Of a stretch of 64,000 bases of DNA, positions 43,976 to 53,479 are shown one piece after another (positions within the stretch are counted from its first letter, which is position 1; each line of letters opens with the position of its first letter). A program made the position numbers and the translations under genes. This DNA is from Bacteroidota bacterium (GTDB taxonomy: Bacteria > Bacteroidota > Bacteroidia > B-17B0 > Aurantibacillaceae), in contig JANYGK010000037.1 in the NCBI GenBank assembly GCA_025362395.1, forward strand, positions 1-64,000, given 5' to 3'. The notes under the pieces were generated by a model that was not told the origin of the DNA, did not search any database, and saw only the letters and a list, made by a program, of their open reading frames with translations.

Positions 43976-44596
43976 ATGAAGGATATACTTAAACGAATTC
44001 TTTACAGAATCCTTTTATATATTGATAAAAAGAAAGACACTGCTAAAATTTATTATAAATCTAAAGCATTAGTTTTAGGCCCGGGCTCACTCCTTTCAAA
44101 GGATGCTGTTATTTATAATATGCAGGGTGATATTGATAATATGGTTATTGGTAAAAATACAAGTATTTGCGGAGAATTATTAACCTTTAATTATGGAGGT
44201 AAAATTACGATCGGCGATAATTGTTTTATCGGACCGGGAAGCAGGCTATGGTCGGGAGAAAACATTACTATTGGATCGGATGTATTGATCTCGCATAACG
44301 TAAACATTGTAGATACGAATGCCCATGAAATTGACGCTCTTGAAAGAGCTGAAGGATACAAAAAATTGTCGGCTCACGGATATCCGAAAAATAAAGGATC
44401 TATTAAAACCGATAAAATTACTATTCACGATCTTGCCTGGATCAGTTTTAATGTTACAATATTAAAAGGCGTTACTATTGGTAAAGGCGCAATTGTAGGC
44501 GCTAATAGTGTTGTTACCCAAAATGTGAATGAATATACTATTGTTGCGGGTAACCCGGCAGTGGAAATTAAAGATCTAAAAGAATTGAAAGGATAA
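43976..44596 (+). CDS. Hexapeptide-repeat acyltransferase
   Basis: 206 aa left-handed beta-helix O-acetyltransferase. Hexapeptide repeats run through NMVIGKNTSICGELLTF, KITIGDNCFIGPGSRLW and ILKGVTIGKGAIVGANSVVTQNV, and SHNVNIVDTNAHEI holds the His. The terminal AGNPAVEIKDL is typical of the Wbb/CysE-like xenobiotic-acetyltransferase group. It would add acetyl groups to a sugar. The stop overlaps the start of a second acyltransferase (TAATG); the two are paralogues. Confidence 0.85.
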   Translation: MKDILKRILYRILLYIDKKKDTAKIYYKSKALVLGPGSLLSKDAVIYNMQGDIDNMVIGKNTSICGELLTFNYGGKITIGDNCFIGPGSRLWSGENITIGSDVLISHNVNIVDTNAHEIDALERAEGYKKLSAHGYPKNKGSIKTDKITIHDLAWISFNVTILKGVTIGKGAIVGANSVVTQNVNEYTIVAGNPAVEIKDLKELKG

Positions 44597-45207
44597 TGCT
44601 GTTAAAATTATTGCATAAACTTAAATTTAAGAAACAACTCAGGAAAAAATTCTCTGATCAGCTTTCCATACAGTCTTCATCTGTGCTCTTGGAAGGATCA
44701 AATATTGATTTCAGGGTCGGAAAACAAAAGAGACACTATATTACTATCGGGGAAAAATGTTTGATCAATGCCTGCTTTGTTTTTGAAACGCAAACCGGTG
44801 ACGTAAAAATCGGGAACAATGTGCACTTAGGTGGCGTAAATATTATTTGCAGATCAAAAATTGTAATAGAGAACGACGTAACAATGGCCTGGGGAATTAC
44901 ATTATACGATCATAACTCTCACAGCATTTATTGGAGCAAGCGGCAAAATGATAATGTACAATGTTACAGTGATTATTTTGAGCATAACGGAAATAATGTT
45001 GTGAATAAAGATTGGAGCTCTGTAGTTGAAAAACCCATTACAATAAAATCGAAGGCGTGGATCGGGTTTAATGTTATTATTTTAAAAGGTGTAACTATAG
45101 GCGAAGGAGCGGTTATTGGCGCGGGGAGTATTGTAACGCAGGATGTTCCCGATTGGTCGGTAGCAGCAGGGAACCCCGCAAGGGTAGTAAAAAGTGTAAA
45201 AGAATAA
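44596..45207 (+). CDS. Hexapeptide-repeat acyltransferase, paralogue of the previous gene
   Basis: 203 aa. Left-handed beta-helix repeats (YITIGEKCLINACFVF, VKIGNNVHLGGVNIICRS, ILKGVTIGEGAVIGAGSIVTQDV), a catalytic-type region LYDHNSHSIYW with His, and the ending AAGNPARVVKSV. More strongly matched to maltose/galactoside O-acetyltransferase-type enzymes than its neighbour. Start coupled to the previous stop by TAATG. Tandem paralogues may modify different positions or sugars of the surface chain. Confidence 0.85.
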   Translation: MLLKLLHKLKFKKQLRKKFSDQLSIQSSSVLLEGSNIDFRVGKQKRHYITIGEKCLINACFVFETQTGDVKIGNNVHLGGVNIICRSKIVIENDVTMAWGITLYDHNSHSIYWSKRQNDNVQCYSDYFEHNGNNVVNKDWSSVVEKPITIKSKAWIGFNVIILKGVTIGEGAVIGAGSIVTQDVPDWSVAAGNPARVVKSVKE

Positions 45208-45218
45208 TGTATTTTTAA

Positions 45219-46112
45219 ATGAAACTTCTTATTATTGGCGCTTCAGGATTTATAGGTAATGCGACCTTAGACTATTTTTCAAAAAAATATACTGTAACCG
45301 GTATTGATGCCATAGGCAATGTAGAAAAAAATATTTTGCAGATCAACGGTTTTAAAGAAGTTGAAGAATTAATATCTAAAAATAAATTTGATGTTATTAT
45401 TAATTGTGCAGGGTCTTCCAATGTATTACAAAGTTTTAATGATCCTGCGCTTGATTTTGAATTGAACACAATGTTGGTTCAACAAATTTTAGATGCGATA
45501 CGAAAACATTTACCGGCTGCTAAATTAATTAATCTTTCGAGTGCCGCAGTTTATGGAAATCCAATATCGCTTCCGGTAAAAGAAACAGACCCGACACATC
45601 CTTTATCTCCGTATGGACTGCATAAATTATTAAGCGAGCAGTTAATAAGCAACTACTGTAATTTTTATGGCTTACAGGGACTTAGTGTGCGCATTTTTTC
45701 GGCATACGGACCGCAGTTAAACCGTCAGTTTTTTTATGATCTGTACATCAAATTTAATTCCGGAAAGGAGTATATAGAACTTACGGGCACCGGGAAAGAA
45801 TCGCGTGATTTTATTTTTATTTCAGATATTGTTGAAGCATTTGATGTGTTGATCAGGAAAGGGAAGTTTACAGGTGAAATTTATAACCTCAGTAGCGGAG
45901 AAGAATCCTTTATTGACACAACTGCCGGGTTATTTGCAGCTATATGCGATTATAAAGGGGAGATCCGCTTTAACCAACAACAATTTGAAGGTTACCCACT
46001 TAACTGGAAAGCAGCTACCGATAAAATAAATGCATTGGGCTTTTCACCAAAAATTAAATTGGATGACGGATTAAATACATACTTTAATTCGGTAAAAAAT
46101 AATCAGGTTTAA
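45219..46112 (+). CDS. NAD-dependent sugar epimerase/dehydratase
   Basis: 297 aa extended short-chain dehydrogenase. GASGFIGNATLDYF is the NAD-binding motif. SSAAVYGNP and YGLHKLLSE carry the catalytic Ser/Tyr-x3-Lys, and SRDFIFISDIVEAFDVLI is typical of UDP-hexose 4-epimerases/dehydratases. It should convert a nucleotide sugar for this locus; which one is not clear. The stop overlaps the next ATG (TAATG). Confidence 0.82.
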   Translation: MKLLIIGASGFIGNATLDYFSKKYTVTGIDAIGNVEKNILQINGFKEVEELISKNKFDVIINCAGSSNVLQSFNDPALDFELNTMLVQQILDAIRKHLPAAKLINLSSAAVYGNPISLPVKETDPTHPLSPYGLHKLLSEQLISNYCNFYGLQGLSVRIFSAYGPQLNRQFFYDLYIKFNSGKEYIELTGTGKESRDFIFISDIVEAFDVLIRKGKFTGEIYNLSSGEESFIDTTAGLFAAICDYKGEIRFNQQQFEGYPLNWKAATDKINALGFSPKIKLDDGLNTYFNSVKNNQV

Positions 46113-47215
46113 TGAGGATCGGGATTATATTAACAGGTGATTATGGTTGGGCGGGAGGCTTATATTATTCGCTCAACATTATTAAATTGTTAAGCAGGAT
46201 CGAAGTTGCAAAAAACATACAGGTAGTGGCTATTGTCAATGCCTCCACACCCTCTGAAGTACTCAACGATTTGCCCAAACACAATGTAGAGATTTATTAC
46301 CTCGATCAGAAACCGTTTTTTTACAGACTTTTTTACAAATTTTTCGGGAATCGTTTTGTCGCAGATATCAACGCTTTGAAGTTAGATGTGCTGTACCCGC
46401 TCATTGCTTATGATCCTGCACATACAAAGTTAAATTGTAAAGTATTATACTGGTTGTATGATTTTCAACATAAATTTTTACCGGATCTTTTTTCAGATCA
46501 GGAATTGAAAAGCAGAGATGTCACCTTTCAAAACATTGCTTCGTTTGGTAAAGACGTGGTGTTTTCAAGTTATGATTCAAAAGATCATTTCAATACATTT
46601 TACCCCGACAGTAACGCTAATAAACACGTATATAATTTTGTGTCCTTGCTTGAAAAAGAACAAGACTATAAACAAACTGACTTTAATATAACAGGTGATT
46701 ACTTTATAGTATGTAACCAGTTTTGGCCGCATAAAAATCATATCGTTGTTCTTAAAGCGCTTGACCTGCTATTGAAGGAAAAAAGGAACATTAAAATAGT
46801 TTTTACAGGCCGTTATAACGATGAAAGAAATAAAATGTATGTTGATGAATTAAAAGCATTTATTTTAGAACATCAATTAGAAAAAAATATACTGCTTACC
46901 GGTTTTATTTCAAGAAACGAACAGGTAAACCTTATGAAACATGCAAAGGCTATTATTCAACCGAGCTTTTTTGAAGGTTGGAGTACAGTTGTAGAAGACG
47001 CGAAGACGTTAAACAAGTTTTTAATTGTGAGTGATATTCAAGTAAATAGGGAACAAATAAAAAATGACGTATTGTTTTTTGATCCGAAAGATCATTTGAA
47101 ACTCGCGGATCACCTTAGTAAATTAAATGACAAAAAAAATATAAAGACTCTTTTAGATTATAATGAGAATATTGAAGATTCTAAAAACGCGCTTCTTACA
47201 TTATTTAAAATTTAA
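46112..47215 (+). CDS. GT4-family glycosyltransferase
   Basis: 367 aa GT-B fold. The N-terminal part starts MRIGIILTGDYGWAGGLYYS. The C-terminal nucleotide domain has FIVCNQFWPHKNHIVVLKAL, IKIVFTGRYND and IIQPSFFEGWSTVVEDAKTL, with the E-x7-E motif of GT4 enzymes. Coupled to the epimerase gene by TAATG. Followed by a 127-bp spacer that holds a possible remnant of another transferase. Confidence 0.85.
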   Translation: MRIGIILTGDYGWAGGLYYSLNIIKLLSRIEVAKNIQVVAIVNASTPSEVLNDLPKHNVEIYYLDQKPFFYRLFYKFFGNRFVADINALKLDVLYPLIAYDPAHTKLNCKVLYWLYDFQHKFLPDLFSDQELKSRDVTFQNIASFGKDVVFSSYDSKDHFNTFYPDSNANKHVYNFVSLLEKEQDYKQTDFNITGDYFIVCNQFWPHKNHIVVLKALDLLLKEKRNIKIVFTGRYNDERNKMYVDELKAFILEHQLEKNILLTGFISRNEQVNLMKHAKAIIQPSFFEGWSTVVEDAKTLNKFLIVSDIQVNREQIKNDVLFFDPKDHLKLADHLSKLNDKKNIKTLLDYNENIEDSKNALLTLFKI

Positions 47216-47218
47216 AAA

Positions 47219-47342
47219 ATGAAAGTATCGATTGTAATAATTTAGTGTTAAAGTAGAAACTAAGGCGATACAACTCATTATTTACTTCACTATTAAAAGA
47301 CAAGGTACATCTGTAAATTTTCTGAAAGCCTTAGTAAATGAA
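47219..47342 (+). pseudogene. Possible remnant of a family-2 glycosyltransferase N-terminus
   Basis: ATGAAAGTATCGATTGTAATAATT codes MKVSIVII, the usual opening of GT2 proteins, but TAG follows at once. After a one-base frame change the next codons read SVKVETKAIQLII, similar to the NSVKTIEKAIQSI-type helix that follows in GT2 enzymes. This continues in frame to the ATG of the GT61 gene. The match is short and could be chance. Confidence 0.35.
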
Positions 47343-48386
47343 ATGAAAGGAAAACTCTTAAAAATATTTTATAATGGCACGGTCATTCAAAATCAGGTAC
47401 CCGCTAATTTTAAAGAAAAAGATTCAAATCTTTTTGAGAATGATCTGACAATACATTTACCGCAAAGCGGCTTATATATCTTAAAGAATGTTTTTGTTAC
47501 TAATTTAGGGGTTATCTATAAAAATTTAGTTGCGGAAAAAGAAAATATTATTTGCTACGATCTGGACTTTAAAAAATACAAGCTTAAGTACTTTTTAAAG
47601 TCATTTTTAAAATTCAGAAAGCTAAAGTATACAGGCAATAAAGCAATTATTATATTTGATAATTACAGCGGCCCTAACGGTTTTGCTCACTGGATCTGCG
47701 ACGGGTTAACACGTTTAGCGGAAGTTAACGACAGGTTAAGTGAATATACGGTGATAGTTCCTTCCTATTTTAAAGAACAAAATATATATTCCCAATCTTT
47801 AAATTTTTTCAATGTAACATCGTATCATTATTTGGAAAACGATACACTGACTTACTTTAATGAATTGTATTTTCCTTCACATATTGGTGATACAGGGAAT
47901 TTTCATCCCGATAATATTAAAAAACTCAAAAGTATTATAAACTCACAGATAGAGTCGCCTGAACTGCGCGGTAAAAATATTTATATCAGCAGGGCAAAGG
48001 CTAACCGGCGATTTGTTGAAAATGAAAGCGATGTGGTTGAACTTCTTAATAAGTATGATTTTGAGGTAGTGTATATGGAAGATCATAGTTTTACGGAGCA
48101 GATTAAAATTGTAAAAAGTGCCCTGAATATTATTAGCATACACGGAGCTGCTCTAACAATGCTTATGTTTGCGGAAGAGGGCACGGCTGTATTAGAATTG
48201 AGAAGTGAGACAGACAGGATTAATAATATGTATTTCCTGATTTCAAACGTATGTAAGCTTAACTATAGTTACCTTGCCTGTAAAAGTGTAGAACAGGCAA
48301 AAGCAGCCAATAATTTTAACATCACTGTAAATATGGAGGACCTGCAAAAAGCAATTGAATTTATGAAACCAACATACTCATCATGA
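47343..48386 (+). CDS. GT61 (DUF563) glycosyltransferase
   Basis: 347 aa. The C-terminal half contains the GT61 blocks KNIYISRAKANRRFVENE, VVYMEDHSFTEQIKIVKSA and SIHGAALTMLMFAEEG, with the conserved Asn/His/Gly pattern. FDNYSGPNGFAHWICDGLTRL is the central SPNFxHW-like segment. The family transfers pentoses or related sugars; the donor is unknown here. The stop overlaps the next gene by 4 bp (ATGA). The start at 47343 is the only ATG at the right place after the 5' remnant. Confidence 0.8.
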   Translation: MKGKLLKIFYNGTVIQNQVPANFKEKDSNLFENDLTIHLPQSGLYILKNVFVTNLGVIYKNLVAEKENIICYDLDFKKYKLKYFLKSFLKFRKLKYTGNKAIIIFDNYSGPNGFAHWICDGLTRLAEVNDRLSEYTVIVPSYFKEQNIYSQSLNFFNVTSYHYLENDTLTYFNELYFPSHIGDTGNFHPDNIKKLKSIINSQIESPELRGKNIYISRAKANRRFVENESDVVELLNKYDFEVVYMEDHSFTEQIKIVKSALNIISIHGAALTMLMFAEEGTAVLELRSETDRINNMYFLISNVCKLNYSYLACKSVEQAKAANNFNITVNMEDLQKAIEFMKPTYSS

Positions 48387-49144
48387 GAAAAGAGCTATTA
48401 TATAATCCGCGACTTGTACTTGAACGGTTGGCCGAAATGTCTATCGATAAACGTCGTTTTTCCAAACTGAAATATACGCCCGCTTCAACATTGCAGGATT
48501 CGCAGATCACTTCTATAGAGTTTTTGGAATTAGCCAAAGAGAAATCAGCTATAAAAACCATGTACGATTTGGGGGCAAACATGGGTACTTGGTCTGTTTT
48601 AGCGGACACTATTATTCCGGGAACTGCTATCCATGCATTTGAACCAATCCCGGTTTACCAGGAAAATTATATTCAAACCACCGGTAAAATGACTAACATA
48701 ACGCTTCATAAAGTAGGCGTTGGAGCTGAAACTAAAAAAGCCACATTTAATTTTGCCGGGCATTCTTCCAGTTTTTTGGAAGTATCAGAAAATTTATTGA
48801 AAATGTTTCCCAATGAAAAAAAAGTGGGTGAGCTGGAAGTACAAATGGTAAAACTGGACGATTATGTTGCTGAACATAAACTGCCTTTGCCTGATCTTAT
48901 GAAACTGGATGTGGAAGGTTATGAACTGGAAGCGCTTAAAGGCGCTGTTAACTGCATGAAATATTGTAAATATATTATTCTGGAAGTAAGTTTTATCGAA
49001 CGGCATATCGGGCAACCTTTATTTTCAGAAGTAGCCGGTTTTATGGGTGACCAAAATTATGAGGTGTGTGCTTTCCCTTATAAGATGCCTCTGGGACAGG
49101 AGATTTTTATGGCAGATGTGTTATTTAAAAATAAAACGGTATAA
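48383..49144 (+). CDS. FkbM-family methyltransferase
   Basis: 253 aa. IKTMYDLGANMGTWSVLAD and IHAFEPIPVYQENY form the SAM-binding part. LPDLMKLDVEGYELEALKGA is the signature of FkbM O-methyltransferases, which methylate sugar hydroxyls in polysaccharides and natural products. Overlaps the GT61 stop by 4 bp. It could supply the terminal methyl cap that Wzt-type exporters recognise, but this is inference. Confidence 0.88.
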   Translation: MRKELLYNPRLVLERLAEMSIDKRRFSKLKYTPASTLQDSQITSIEFLELAKEKSAIKTMYDLGANMGTWSVLADTIIPGTAIHAFEPIPVYQENYIQTTGKMTNITLHKVGVGAETKKATFNFAGHSSSFLEVSENLLKMFPNEKKVGELEVQMVKLDDYVAEHKLPLPDLMKLDVEGYELEALKGAVNCMKYCKYIILEVSFIERHIGQPLFSEVAGFMGDQNYEVCAFPYKMPLGQEIFMADVLFKNKTV

Positions 49145-49155
49145 AGCTGAGGCGT

Positions 49156-50118
49156 ATGCAGAGCATTTGTTTAATAACCTGCTATATGGGGCCTCTGCCA
49201 AATTATTTCGGCTATTTTGTTGCCTCGTGCAAACAAAATACGAGTATTGATTTTATAGTTATCAACGATCATATCCGGAAAAACTTTAGCGATGAAAATG
49301 TTCACTATCTTAAAATGGATCTTATTGAACTTAATAACCATGTTTCCGAAAAACTCGGTGTATACATTAGCCTGTCAAGTGCGTGGAAAATTAACGAATT
49401 GAAGCCTTTGTTCGGAGCTGTTTTCAAGGATCGGTTAAAAAATTATGATCGCTGGGGCTGGTGCGACCTGGACATTATATGGGGAAATCTTCGCCACTTT
49501 TTAAGCGACGAAGTTTTGCAAACCTATGATGTAATTACAACTAAAGAATTGTGGACTACCGGGCATTTTACATTGTTTAAAAATAATGAACTCTGTAATC
49601 ATTTGTATAATCGATTTCCGGGAATTATTGGTTTGCTTAATGACCCAACTTATTTTGCGTTTGAAGAGTGTTGTCACCGTTGGAACGGCGAGCTGCTTTC
49701 TTTTGAAGAACTTAATAGGAAAGGATTACCGGTAAGTATGTTTGATATTATAAAAAATTCAGAATCCAAAGGAGAGCTTAGAGCGCATTTCAAAGATATT
49801 ATAAGGGAACACCCTCAGCCTATAAATTATACGTATAAAAACGGCCGGTTAACCGACCTTAAAAATAACGAAGAATTTATGTATTACCATTTAATCACCG
49901 TGAAAAAAATATGGCGTTTCTACATCCCTGAATATAAAAAGGGATGTGATTCATTAGTAATAAACCATTACGGAATACGCTGCGAAAATGACATTAAATT
50001 TACATGGTTTATTAAGCGGGCTTACAGTTGTTTTTTAGGAATCAAAAAGAGCGCTGAAACGCAAGGTATTGGAGCACTTATTAAAAAATTATTCAAATTC
50101 AAGCGTACTTGGGTGTAG
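49156..50118 (+). CDS. DUF6625 family protein, putative glycosyltransferase
   Basis: 320 aa. CLITCYMGPLPNYFGYFVAS at the start and YDRWGWCDLDIIWGNLRHFL near residue 110 match the DUF6625 group, which has a D-x-D-like CDLD element as in GT-A transferases. The last ~60 residues are basic and helical. Function not demonstrated; a transferase role is inferred from locus context. A 115-bp spacer follows in which I see no gene. Confidence 0.7.
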   Translation: MQSICLITCYMGPLPNYFGYFVASCKQNTSIDFIVINDHIRKNFSDENVHYLKMDLIELNNHVSEKLGVYISLSSAWKINELKPLFGAVFKDRLKNYDRWGWCDLDIIWGNLRHFLSDEVLQTYDVITTKELWTTGHFTLFKNNELCNHLYNRFPGIIGLLNDPTYFAFEECCHRWNGELLSFEELNRKGLPVSMFDIIKNSESKGELRAHFKDIIREHPQPINYTYKNGRLTDLKNNEEFMYYHLITVKKIWRFYIPEYKKGCDSLVINHYGIRCENDIKFTWFIKRAYSCFLGIKKSAETQGIGALIKKLFKFKRTWV

Positions 50119-50233
50119 AATTTAACGCATCAAAATTACGGGCTCAACACACTTCATATAGTTATAATCCTTACTTTTAGGGATGGGCGTTTTTCTATTA
50201 CATCTTTTCCTTTATACCGGTATTCAGTAAAAA

Positions 50234-51058
50234 ATGATTATTATTTCCAATAAGCCGGGGCAGTTGGGTAACCTATTATTTATATATGCTCATTTTTTGG
50301 CATTTGGTATAGAAACTAATGTCGCTGTTCTCAATCCTTCATTTTATAGCTATCGCGCTTATTTTTCAATAACCTCCCAACCTTCAATAACAGGTAATAA
50401 ACTCTTTTATACCTGTTGTTATTTTTTTGCCAGAATTTTAGTTAAACTTAAAGTTAAAAATCGGTTCTTAAATGTAATGGCGCTTGATTGGGGTGAAACA
50501 GCAGATCTTGAAGATGCAGTTGCATTAAGGAGTACCCTATGTTTTGTACAAGGTTGGCTGTTCCGATCTGATAGGCTTTTCAAAAAACACAGTAAAGAAA
50601 TAAAAGATTTTTTTGCGCCTGCTGAAATTTATAAAAACAAACTGACTTCCTTTTTCAACAATCATTTTCCAGGTAATAATGAATGTATCGTTGGCATACA
50701 TATCAGGCGCGGTGATTATAAAACGTTTGAAGACGGGAAATATTATTATACCGTTGACGAATATATAAATGTTATTAAACAAGTAGCCGTATTATTTAAA
50801 TCTAATAATCCTCACTTTCTGATCTGTTCCAACGAAACAATTGATTTGGGAGAAGCCGGCAAGAATTTAAAAATCACCTATGCTCCGGGTCATGAATTAT
50901 TGGACATGTATTGCCTTGCGCATTGCAGTTATATTGTAGGGCCGCCAAGTACTTATAGTATGTGGGCTTCTTTTTATGGCACTGTGCCTTTATATATGAT
51001 AAAAGACCTTGCAACAAAAATTAGTATAAATGATTTTAAGCAAGCTTTTAGTAATTAA
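50234..51058 (+). CDS. GT11-like fucosyltransferase
   Basis: 274 aa. GQLGNLLFIYAHFLAF at the N-terminus and CIVGIHIRRGDYKTFEDG carry the HxRRGDY GDP-binding motif of alpha-1,2-fucosyltransferases and related GT11 enzymes. YIVGPPSTYSMWASFYG corresponds to the S-x-F/Y-S-x-W-x-A-x motif III. The family usually moves L-fucose from GDP-fucose. No GDP-fucose synthesis gene is in the window. Stop overlaps the next ATG (TAATG). Confidence 0.8.
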   Translation: MIIISNKPGQLGNLLFIYAHFLAFGIETNVAVLNPSFYSYRAYFSITSQPSITGNKLFYTCCYFFARILVKLKVKNRFLNVMALDWGETADLEDAVALRSTLCFVQGWLFRSDRLFKKHSKEIKDFFAPAEIYKNKLTSFFNNHFPGNNECIVGIHIRRGDYKTFEDGKYYYTVDEYINVIKQVAVLFKSNNPHFLICSNETIDLGEAGKNLKITYAPGHELLDMYCLAHCSYIVGPPSTYSMWASFYGTVPLYMIKDLATKISINDFKQAFSN

Positions 51059-52185
51059 TGGTGAAAAAAACAAAAACTGTATATTTTGAAAACCTTAATG
51101 CTCTAAGAGGAATAGCTTTTATTATAGTATTTCTTTACCATTTTTTCGGTTACATGAGTAACGGTTCTAAAAACGGAATGGTTACTAGTTTGATTATGAA
51201 AGGCCACTTAGGGGTGAATTTGTTTTTTGTACTCAGCGGATTTTTAATAACCTATTTATTACTCACTGAAAAGGAAGAGACAGGTAAAATAAATATTTTG
51301 TTTTTTTATATGCGTCGTGTTTTAAGGATTTGGCCGCTTTACATACTTGTTTTAATAATGGGTTTTTTTGTTTATCCTTTAATTACGCATGAGTTCCATA
51401 TATCAACATTAAAAGATCATCTTGCTTATTATATTGGGTTTTTAGGCAATTTTGACCGTATTCGTTCAGGCTTCGTCGGCATTGGCAATGATAACTTAGG
51501 TGTTTTATGGTCTGTGGCGGTTGAAGAACAGTTTTATTTATTTTGGCCTGTCATTCTATCAATCGTCAATAAAAAATGGTATCTGCCTTTATTTATAGGG
51601 ATCATTTTTAGCTCGCTTCTTTTCCGTTTTTTATATCAAAACAACGAAGCAGTACTTTATCTTCATACATTCAGCGTAATGTCTGATTTGGCTACCGGCA
51701 GCCTGCTGGCTTATGCGGCTATTTTTAAAACATCTTTGTTCTTTAAGCTTCAATCATGTAAACGTATTTTTATATATGGCGTATATATTATTTTATTTTT
51801 ATTGATTTTCTTTTATGAAGTATGGGCCCCTCTTAATGCGTTTACTATCGTCACAGAACGTTTTATCTTATCGTTGTGTTTTGTTTTTATAATAGGTGAG
51901 CAGTGCTTCGCCTGCGATTCATTTTTAAAGCTTGGAAAGATTAAGTTATTAAGCGGTATAGGAATTATTTCTTACGGGCTATATTGCCTGCATTTATACA
52001 GTATAGTAATAGTACAAAAACTGAATAGTATGTTACATTATAAACAATCTTCCCCGATCGTATTTTTTGCCGAACTTATTGTATGCTTTGGCATCAGCAT
52101 CCTGATGTGCATGATCAGCTACAGGTATTTTGAGAAGAAAATTTTACAATTAAAAAATAAATATGTTACTGTTTACACACTATAA
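51058..52185 (+). CDS. Acyltransferase-3 (OafA/YrhL-type) membrane protein
   Basis: 375 aa with ~10 membrane helices. Family motifs: LNALRGIAFIIVFLYHFFGY (R and H of the active site), HLGVNLFFVLSGFLITYLL, RRVLRIWPLYILVLI and VAVEEQFYLFWPVIL. C-terminal ISYGLYCLHLYSIVIV and MISYRYFEKKILQLKNKY. It O-acetylates or otherwise acylates a sugar of the surface chain. The start is coupled to the upstream GT11 gene. The spacer downstream carries a remnant of a second copy of its C-terminal end. Confidence 0.9.
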   Translation: MVKKTKTVYFENLNALRGIAFIIVFLYHFFGYMSNGSKNGMVTSLIMKGHLGVNLFFVLSGFLITYLLLTEKEETGKINILFFYMRRVLRIWPLYILVLIMGFFVYPLITHEFHISTLKDHLAYYIGFLGNFDRIRSGFVGIGNDNLGVLWSVAVEEQFYLFWPVILSIVNKKWYLPLFIGIIFSSLLFRFLYQNNEAVLYLHTFSVMSDLATGSLLAYAAIFKTSLFFKLQSCKRIFIYGVYIILFLLIFFYEVWAPLNAFTIVTERFILSLCFVFIIGEQCFACDSFLKLGKIKLLSGIGIISYGLYCLHLYSIVIVQKLNSMLHYKQSSPIVFFAELIVCFGISILMCMISYRYFEKKILQLKNKYVTVYTL

Positions 52186-52267
52186 ACAGTAGCTGAAGCC
52201 AAATTTGCTATTTTACAAAAAATGAATATTCATACACCTAAAACGAATTATTTTTAGAACCATAATC

Positions 52268-52482
52268 ATCTCTTATGGCTTATATTGCTTACATTTAATA
52301 AGTAATCAATTTCCTAAAAAATAAAGATTATTTTTTCGAATAGATCAAAAAAAGAGTTTTATTTTTTATATGGAATGCGTAATTTTCTTGCTTTTAATAT
52401 TGCAATAAACTATGTAAGCTATACTTATTTTGAGAAATTATTTTTAAAGCTTAAGCATAAATATTCTGTTGTTCGTAAATGA
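52268..52482 (+). pseudogene. Remnant C-terminus of a second acyltransferase-3 gene
   Basis: Codons 52268-52297 read ISYGLYCLHL, identical to that motif in the intact gene upstream, and then run into a stop. Codons 52408-52482, in a different frame, read NYVSYTYFEKLFLKLKHKYSVVRK-stop (the pattern of an acyltransferase-3 C-terminus, compare SYRYFEKKILQLKNKY). Its stop TGA overlaps the next start (ATGA), as expected of a formerly coupled gene. The part between is decayed. Thus a tandem duplicate or former neighbour was lost. Confidence 0.75.
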
Positions 52483-53477
52483 TCCCAAATAGCCCTATAA
52501 TTTCTGTTATTATACCCTCTTTTAACCAGGGAGAATTTATTGAAGAAACCATTATGTCTTTGATTAGGCAAAATTACCCAAACTTAGAAATTATTGTTAT
52601 TGATGGGGGCAGTAAAGATCAAACAGTTAACATCATTAAAAAATACGAAACCCATATTACTTATTGGGTCAGCGAAGAAGACAGTGGTCAGAGTGAGGCC
52701 ATCAATAAAGGATTTAACCGTGCTACGGGAGATATTATGACATGGCTTAACAGTGATGATTATTATGAGCAGGAAACATTACAAAAAGTGGCGGCTGAAT
52801 TTGTATCGACACCGTATCTTTCTATTTTACATGGTAAATCTATATTATTTGGTCAGTCGGTAAAAGAAAAAGTGATCGGTCTTGAATATGATATTCCTTT
52901 ATATGACTATTTTCCATTCATGAGGTTTCCACAGCCTTCTTGTTTTATTAAAACAGAAGTTTTAAAAAAAGTATTGCCGGTAAATAATGCGTTGCATTAT
53001 GCAATGGACTTCGAACTGATCATAAAAATAATATTGAAGGGTGGCAACATAAAAAGAAGCAATGAGATCTTTTCGCATTACAGATTGCATAAATCTTCTA
53101 AATCCAACGAGCACGGCGCTTTTTTAAAAGAATGGACATTTGTGGTCGGTAATTTTTTTAATAGTGTGTCGGGAGGACAAAAGTATATAGAAACGCTGAT
53201 TCAATTCGGCTTACTTCAAAAGCCGGCATGCACCCGTTACGCAACTGTTTTAACATTTACCGATAATGAATTGGAGTGTATTTTTTTGCAACATTTAAAT
53301 ATTTGTTACCATTACAGCTATAGGGAATTTAATAAAAAAATATGCGCGGTAATAAGTAGTTATTTAAAGACTAATGCCAATGCTTTTTATACGCTAAATG
53401 GTTACAAAAAATACAACAATAGATTGAAATTTATTCCGAAGTTTGCATTTAAATTTATCAGGTCACTTTTAAAATAA
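52479..53477 (+). CDS. GT2 glycosyltransferase
   Basis: 332 aa. SVIIPSFNQGEFIEETIMSLI, IIVIDGGSKDQTV and WLNSDDYYE (the DxD motif) are classic GT2 features. PQPSCFIKTEVL and YAMDFELIIKIIL follow in the usual order. The start codon is part of the ATGA shared with the acyltransferase remnant's stop. Substrate unknown. Next GT2 gene starts 2 bp after its stop. Confidence 0.88.
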   Translation: MIPNSPIISVIIPSFNQGEFIEETIMSLIRQNYPNLEIIVIDGGSKDQTVNIIKKYETHITYWVSEEDSGQSEAINKGFNRATGDIMTWLNSDDYYEQETLQKVAAEFVSTPYLSILHGKSILFGQSVKEKVIGLEYDIPLYDYFPFMRFPQPSCFIKTEVLKKVLPVNNALHYAMDFELIIKIILKGGNIKRSNEIFSHYRLHKSSKSNEHGAFLKEWTFVVGNFFNSVSGGQKYIETLIQFGLLQKPACTRYATVLTFTDNELECIFLQHLNICYHYSYREFNKKICAVISSYLKTNANAFYTLNGYKKYNNRLKFIPKFAFKFIRSLLK

Positions 53478-53479
53478 TT

